The translations under genes were made by a program, and so were the position numbers. Source: Geosporobacter subterraneus DSM 17957 (GTDB lineage: Bacteria > Bacillota > Clostridia > Peptostreptococcales > Thermotaleaceae). From it: DNA of 56,965 bases. The notes below the pieces were generated by a model, which saw only the letters and a program-made list of their open reading frames with translations, was not told the origin of the DNA and searched no databases. The DNA is taken from the NCBI RefSeq assembly GCF_900142145.1, contig NZ_FQZV01000028.1, forward strand, positions 1 to 56,965, given 5' to 3'. The number at the start of each line of letters is the position of its first letter. Within the stretch, counting starts at the first letter, position 1. Shown piece by piece: positions 54,758-56,965 of this stretch.

Positions 54758-55795
54758 ATGTGTACAAAGATACTTTTAGCAGATGATGAGTATTTAGAAA
54801 GAGAAGCCCTAAAAATTATCATTCATGAGGGAATGAAGGATGTCATCATTGCAGGAGAAGCATCTTCGGGTAGAGAAGTGATTGCTTTGCATGAAGAGCA
54901 TAAGCCTCATATCATTCTTATGGATATTAAAATGCCTGGGATCGATGGGATAAGAGCAACAGAACTCATCAAAAGAGAAAACCCTTATATAGTGATTATT
55001 ATTATAACTGCTTATGATGAATTTGCACTTGCTCAGAAAGCTATTAAAGCCGGTGCTGATGATTATATTCTAAAGCCGGCAAGGCCTGAAGAAATATTGG
55101 CTGCGGTTGATAAATATAGAAATAAATCAAAACAAGGGATATTCAGTAAAGGTGTTGAAGAAGAAACTGCCGCCTTTGAATTATTAAGAAGAGGCGACTA
55201 TCATGGGTTTAAAAAGGCTTTGAATGAAATATTGGCCCATTCGGCAGGAGAAGTAGAAAGTATAGATGCACAGAGGACCAAAATTATCCAAATGGTTACG
55301 GAGGTTTTTAAAGTAGCCCATGAATTTTGCAATAAACCGGAAAAGTTAATTAACTTGCAGTTTCATTCTACGTACGAACTTGGACATCAGAAAAATATAG
55401 GTACTATGATTCAATGGTTCAATAATTTGCTAGAAAAGATATATGACACTGTCTTTAGAGAAAATGAAACGAACTTAAATAGAGAATTAGAAATTATACT
55501 GCATTATATTGAAAAAAACTTTCATAAGGGTATCACCCTGGAGGATGTTGCTAAGCATGTTGGATTGAGTCCCTTTTATTTGAGCAAATTATTCAAAAAG
55601 CAGGTTGGTATTAATTTCATCGAGTATGTCACCAAGAAGAAGATAGATAAAGCCAAGGACTTACTGGTCCAAACCAACCTGCCGGTCATTAATATAGCCC
55701 TGGAATTAGGGTTTCACGAGCCAAATTATTTCAGCAAGGTTTTTAAGAAGGTGGAGGGTATAACCCCTTCTCAATATCGGGATAGAATAAGTTGA
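54758..55795 (+). CDS. YesN-type response regulator with AraC DNA-binding domain
   Basis: 345 residues. The receiver domain (1-120) has LADDE, phospho-Asp in IILMDIKMPG and Lys in YILKPARPEE. A middle linker is followed by the AraC-type double helix-turn-helix at about 245-345 (GITLEDVAKHVGLSPFYLSKLFKKQ and DLLVQTNLPVINIALELGF, PNYFSKVFKK). ATG 54758 has atgaggag upstream, 16 bases after the kinase. The last 13 bases of the gene form the start of a long inverted repeat. It is the likely activator of the microcompartment operon. Confidence 0.88.
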   Translation: MCTKILLADDEYLEREALKIIIHEGMKDVIIAGEASSGREVIALHEEHKPHIILMDIKMPGIDGIRATELIKRENPYIVIIIITAYDEFALAQKAIKAGADDYILKPARPEEILAAVDKYRNKSKQGIFSKGVEEETAAFELLRRGDYHGFKKALNEILAHSAGEVESIDAQRTKIIQMVTEVFKVAHEFCNKPEKLINLQFHSTYELGHQKNIGTMIQWFNNLLEKIYDTVFRENETNLNRELEIILHYIEKNFHKGITLEDVAKHVGLSPFYLSKLFKKQVGINFIEYVTKKKIDKAKDLLVQTNLPVINIALELGFHEPNYFSKVFKKVEGITPSQYRDRIS

Positions 55796-55854
55796 ACATA
55801 AAAACAACCAAGTCATCATTTAGACTTGGTTGTTTTTATGTTCAACTTATTCTA
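55783..55854. repeat. 32-bp perfect inverted repeat, terminator-like
   Basis: Arms 55783-55814 and 55823-55854 are exact complements over 32 bp around the loop atcattta. The left arm begins inside the last codons of the YesN-type gene. The right arm contains GTTGTTTTTATG, so it can terminate on either strand. A simple terminator rarely needs so long a perfect stem. Confidence 0.9.
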
Positions 55855-56197
55855 CAGATGCCAAAAAAGTACAGGTGAGGAACAAAAAAATATCACTACG
55901 ACAAAATAATACGATACGAAAAATATTTTACAAAATATTCTGAACAATATTTTATACTTATAGACCAATTTTATTTCAAGGTTTATAGATGTGGATTGAG
56001 AATTAGTTACACAAATACAAATCGAATATTTGGATGGAGATATAGAAGGGAGGCTGAAAAGTACACAGTAATCTATGGCTTGTGAAAACATTTTCACAAG
56101 CCGGTTTCAGCAGAAAATGAGGAAGCGGATAGGAATGATAGCTGAAAAGATTTTTGCAAGAAACAAAATATAAAACAAATTGAAGGAGGAATTCAGT
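55855..56197. other. Leader region upstream of the microcompartment operon
   Basis: No protein gene is visible. It contains AT-rich DNA, a 26-base palindrome at 56077-56102 and a tttcagc..gctgaaa repeat at about 56105-56150. This is where the operon promoter and binding sites for the YesN-type activator would be expected. I could not place a -10/-35 pair with confidence. Confidence 0.5.
56077..56102 (+). promoter_or_regulatory. 26-base perfect palindrome in the BMC leader
   Basis: Arms ggcttgtgaaaa and ttttcacaagcc are exact complements around ca. There is no T-run after it, so it is not a simple terminator. It could be an operator or an RNA hairpin controlling the shell-protein genes. Confidence 0.6.
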
Positions 56198-56470
56198 ATG
56201 ACCAAAGAAGCATTAGGAATGGTTGAGACAAAAGGTTTGGTAGGCGCAATAGAAGCCGCTGATGCAATGGTAAAAGCTGCAAACGTATCGCTTGTGGGTT
56301 ATGAAAAAATAGGATCAGGACTAGTAACAGTAATGGTAAGAGGGGATGTAGGGGCTGTGAAGGCTGCTACAGATGCTGGTGCAGCTGCTGCTGAAAAGGT
56401 TGGAGAAGTAGTATCTGTGCACGTCATCCCAAGACCCCACACTGATGTAGAAAAAATACTCCCAAGATAA
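56198..56470 (+). CDS. BMC-domain microcompartment shell protein (PduA/EutM type)
   Basis: 90 residues, a single BMC domain that forms the flat hexameric tile (BMC-H) of a protein shell: [57 protein letters not shown] and [11 protein letters not shown]. Such tiles enclose enzymes of propanediol, ethanolamine or glycyl-radical pathways. The ATG at 56198 has aaggagg (the TTG at 56180 is an artefact). It is the first gene of the operon. Confidence 0.95.
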   Translation: MTKEALGMVETKGLVGAIEAADAMVKAANVSLVGYEKIGSGLVTVMVRGDVGAVKAATDAGAAAAEKVGEVVSVHVIPRPHTDVEKILPR

Positions 56471-56502
56471 GTAAAACATATATTTAGAGGAGGTGTAGGC
56501 TG

Positions 56503-56965
56503 ATGAAAGAGCAATTAATCGAAAAAATCATGGAAGAAGTAATGAAAAAGGTAGATAGTGCTAAAGTAGAAGAGAAAAAAGAGGTGAAGTGTGAAATGAA
56601 AACTTGTTCATTAACTGAATTTGTAGGTACAGCTATTGGCGATACAATTGGATTGGTAATTGCAAACGTGGATAATCAAGTACATGAAGCCATGGGTTTA
56701 GATAAGAAATATCGTTCTATCGGAATTATTGGTGCCCGTACAGGAGCAGGTCCTCATATCATGGCTGCTGATGAGGCAGTAAAAGCTACAAACACAGAGA
56801 TCATCAAAATTGAATTGGCAAGAGATACAAAGGGCGGCGCAGGCCATGGCTGCTTAATCCTATTTGGAGCAGAAGACGTATCCGATGCAAGAAGAGCAGT
56901 AGAAGTAGCATTAAAAGAATTAGACAGAACCTTCGGTGATGTATATGCCAACGATGCAGGTCACT
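56503..56965 (+). CDS. PduB-like trimeric shell protein, 3' truncated by window edge
   Basis: Only the first 154 residues are in the window. After a 31-residue N-terminal extension the sequence EFVGTAIGDTIGLVIANV, DKKYRSIGIIGARTGAG, DEAVKATNTEIIKIELARDT and KGGAGHGCLILFGAEDVSD matches PduB, a tandem BMC (BMC-T) protein. The ribosome-binding site is gaggaggtg. An in-frame ATG at 56596 (residue 32) is preceded by gaggtg, as in Pdu systems where PduB and the shorter PduB' are made from one gene. The extension (KEQLIEKIMEEVMKKV) looks like an amphipathic helix. The rest of the operon is beyond the right edge. Confidence 0.9.
   Translation, partial: MKEQLIEKIMEEVMKKVDSAKVEEKKEVKCEMKTCSLTEFVGTAIGDTIGLVIANVDNQVHEAMGLDKKYRSIGIIGARTGAGPHIMAADEAVKATNTEIIKIELARDTKGGAGHGCLILFGAEDVSDARRAVEVALKELDRTFGDVYANDAGH

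Noticed and set aside
16069-56951. Many other antisense frames of 60-180 residues across the window
   Set aside because: Each lies opposite a well-supported gene, has no ribosome-binding site that stands out and reads like Ser/Leu-rich shadow sequence.

Overview
The window reads as chromosomal DNA of a low-GC, endospore-forming anaerobic clostridium. The evidence is strong purine-rich ribosome-binding sites, a SpoVB-type flippase, a tungsten-type aldehyde:ferredoxin oxidoreductase with a polyferredoxin, DegS/DegU, LytS/LytR and YesN-type two-component systems, UPF0291 and UPF0180 proteins, and a likely selenoprotein. The genus cannot be fixed from the sequence alone. No phage, IS element, CRISPR array, rRNA or tRNA was recognised. 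Base and codon use look even, so this is mostly core genome with regulatory and metabolic islands.

Layout. 1-5300: an orphan protein, a divergent FtsH-type protease with a cell-wall amidase, and an ATP-type PEP carboxykinase. 5300-10500: a probable 6S-like RNA, an EAL phosphodiesterase with a CBS-like tail, spoVB (minus strand), a tandem YkuS-like protein, a 2H phosphoesterase and a small zinc-ribbon protein. 10500-18240: a complete histidine operon hisZ-G-D-C-B-H-A-F-IE, preceded by a promoter whose -10 lies inside a perfect palindrome. 18300-18495: a DUF1858-like redox gene with an in-frame UGA where the family has Cys, followed by a SECIS-like hairpin. 18640-24654: LytS/LytR, then an NtrB/NtrC-like pair. 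24770-28500: a sigma-54 promoter, a MatC-type dicarboxylate carrier, a polyferredoxin and an aldehyde oxidoreductase.

28570-34340: a rubrerythrin-like small protein, a MocR regulator beside alanine dehydrogenase, bactofilin with an M23 peptidase (minus strand), an unknown protein and a MarR regulator. 34357-39750: a 1797-residue chimera made of a pseudokinase, an AAA-type ATPase, TPRs, GAF, GGDEF and GAF. 39850-50100: LacI regulator, YkuS, YgiQ radical-SAM protein, histidine ammonia-lyase, UPF0291, CheW, a secreted protein, DegS/DegU and an M18 aminopeptidase. 50125-53330: a LysR regulator, an AlbA_2 ATPase and a cation diffusion facilitator. 53515 to the end: a PocR-domain kinase and a YesN regulator, a 32-bp perfect inverted repeat, then the start of a bacterial microcompartment operon (BMC-H shell protein and a PduB-like shell protein cut by the window edge).

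How it fits together: histidine is made by one co-transcribed, operator-controlled operon and can be broken down by the separate HutH. A dicarboxylate-type sensor pair probably drives the sigma-54 transporter. The PocR/YesN pair probably senses the microcompartment substrate. The strongest candidates for something undescribed are the UGA-containing DUF1858-like gene and the pseudokinase/diguanylate cyclase chimera.
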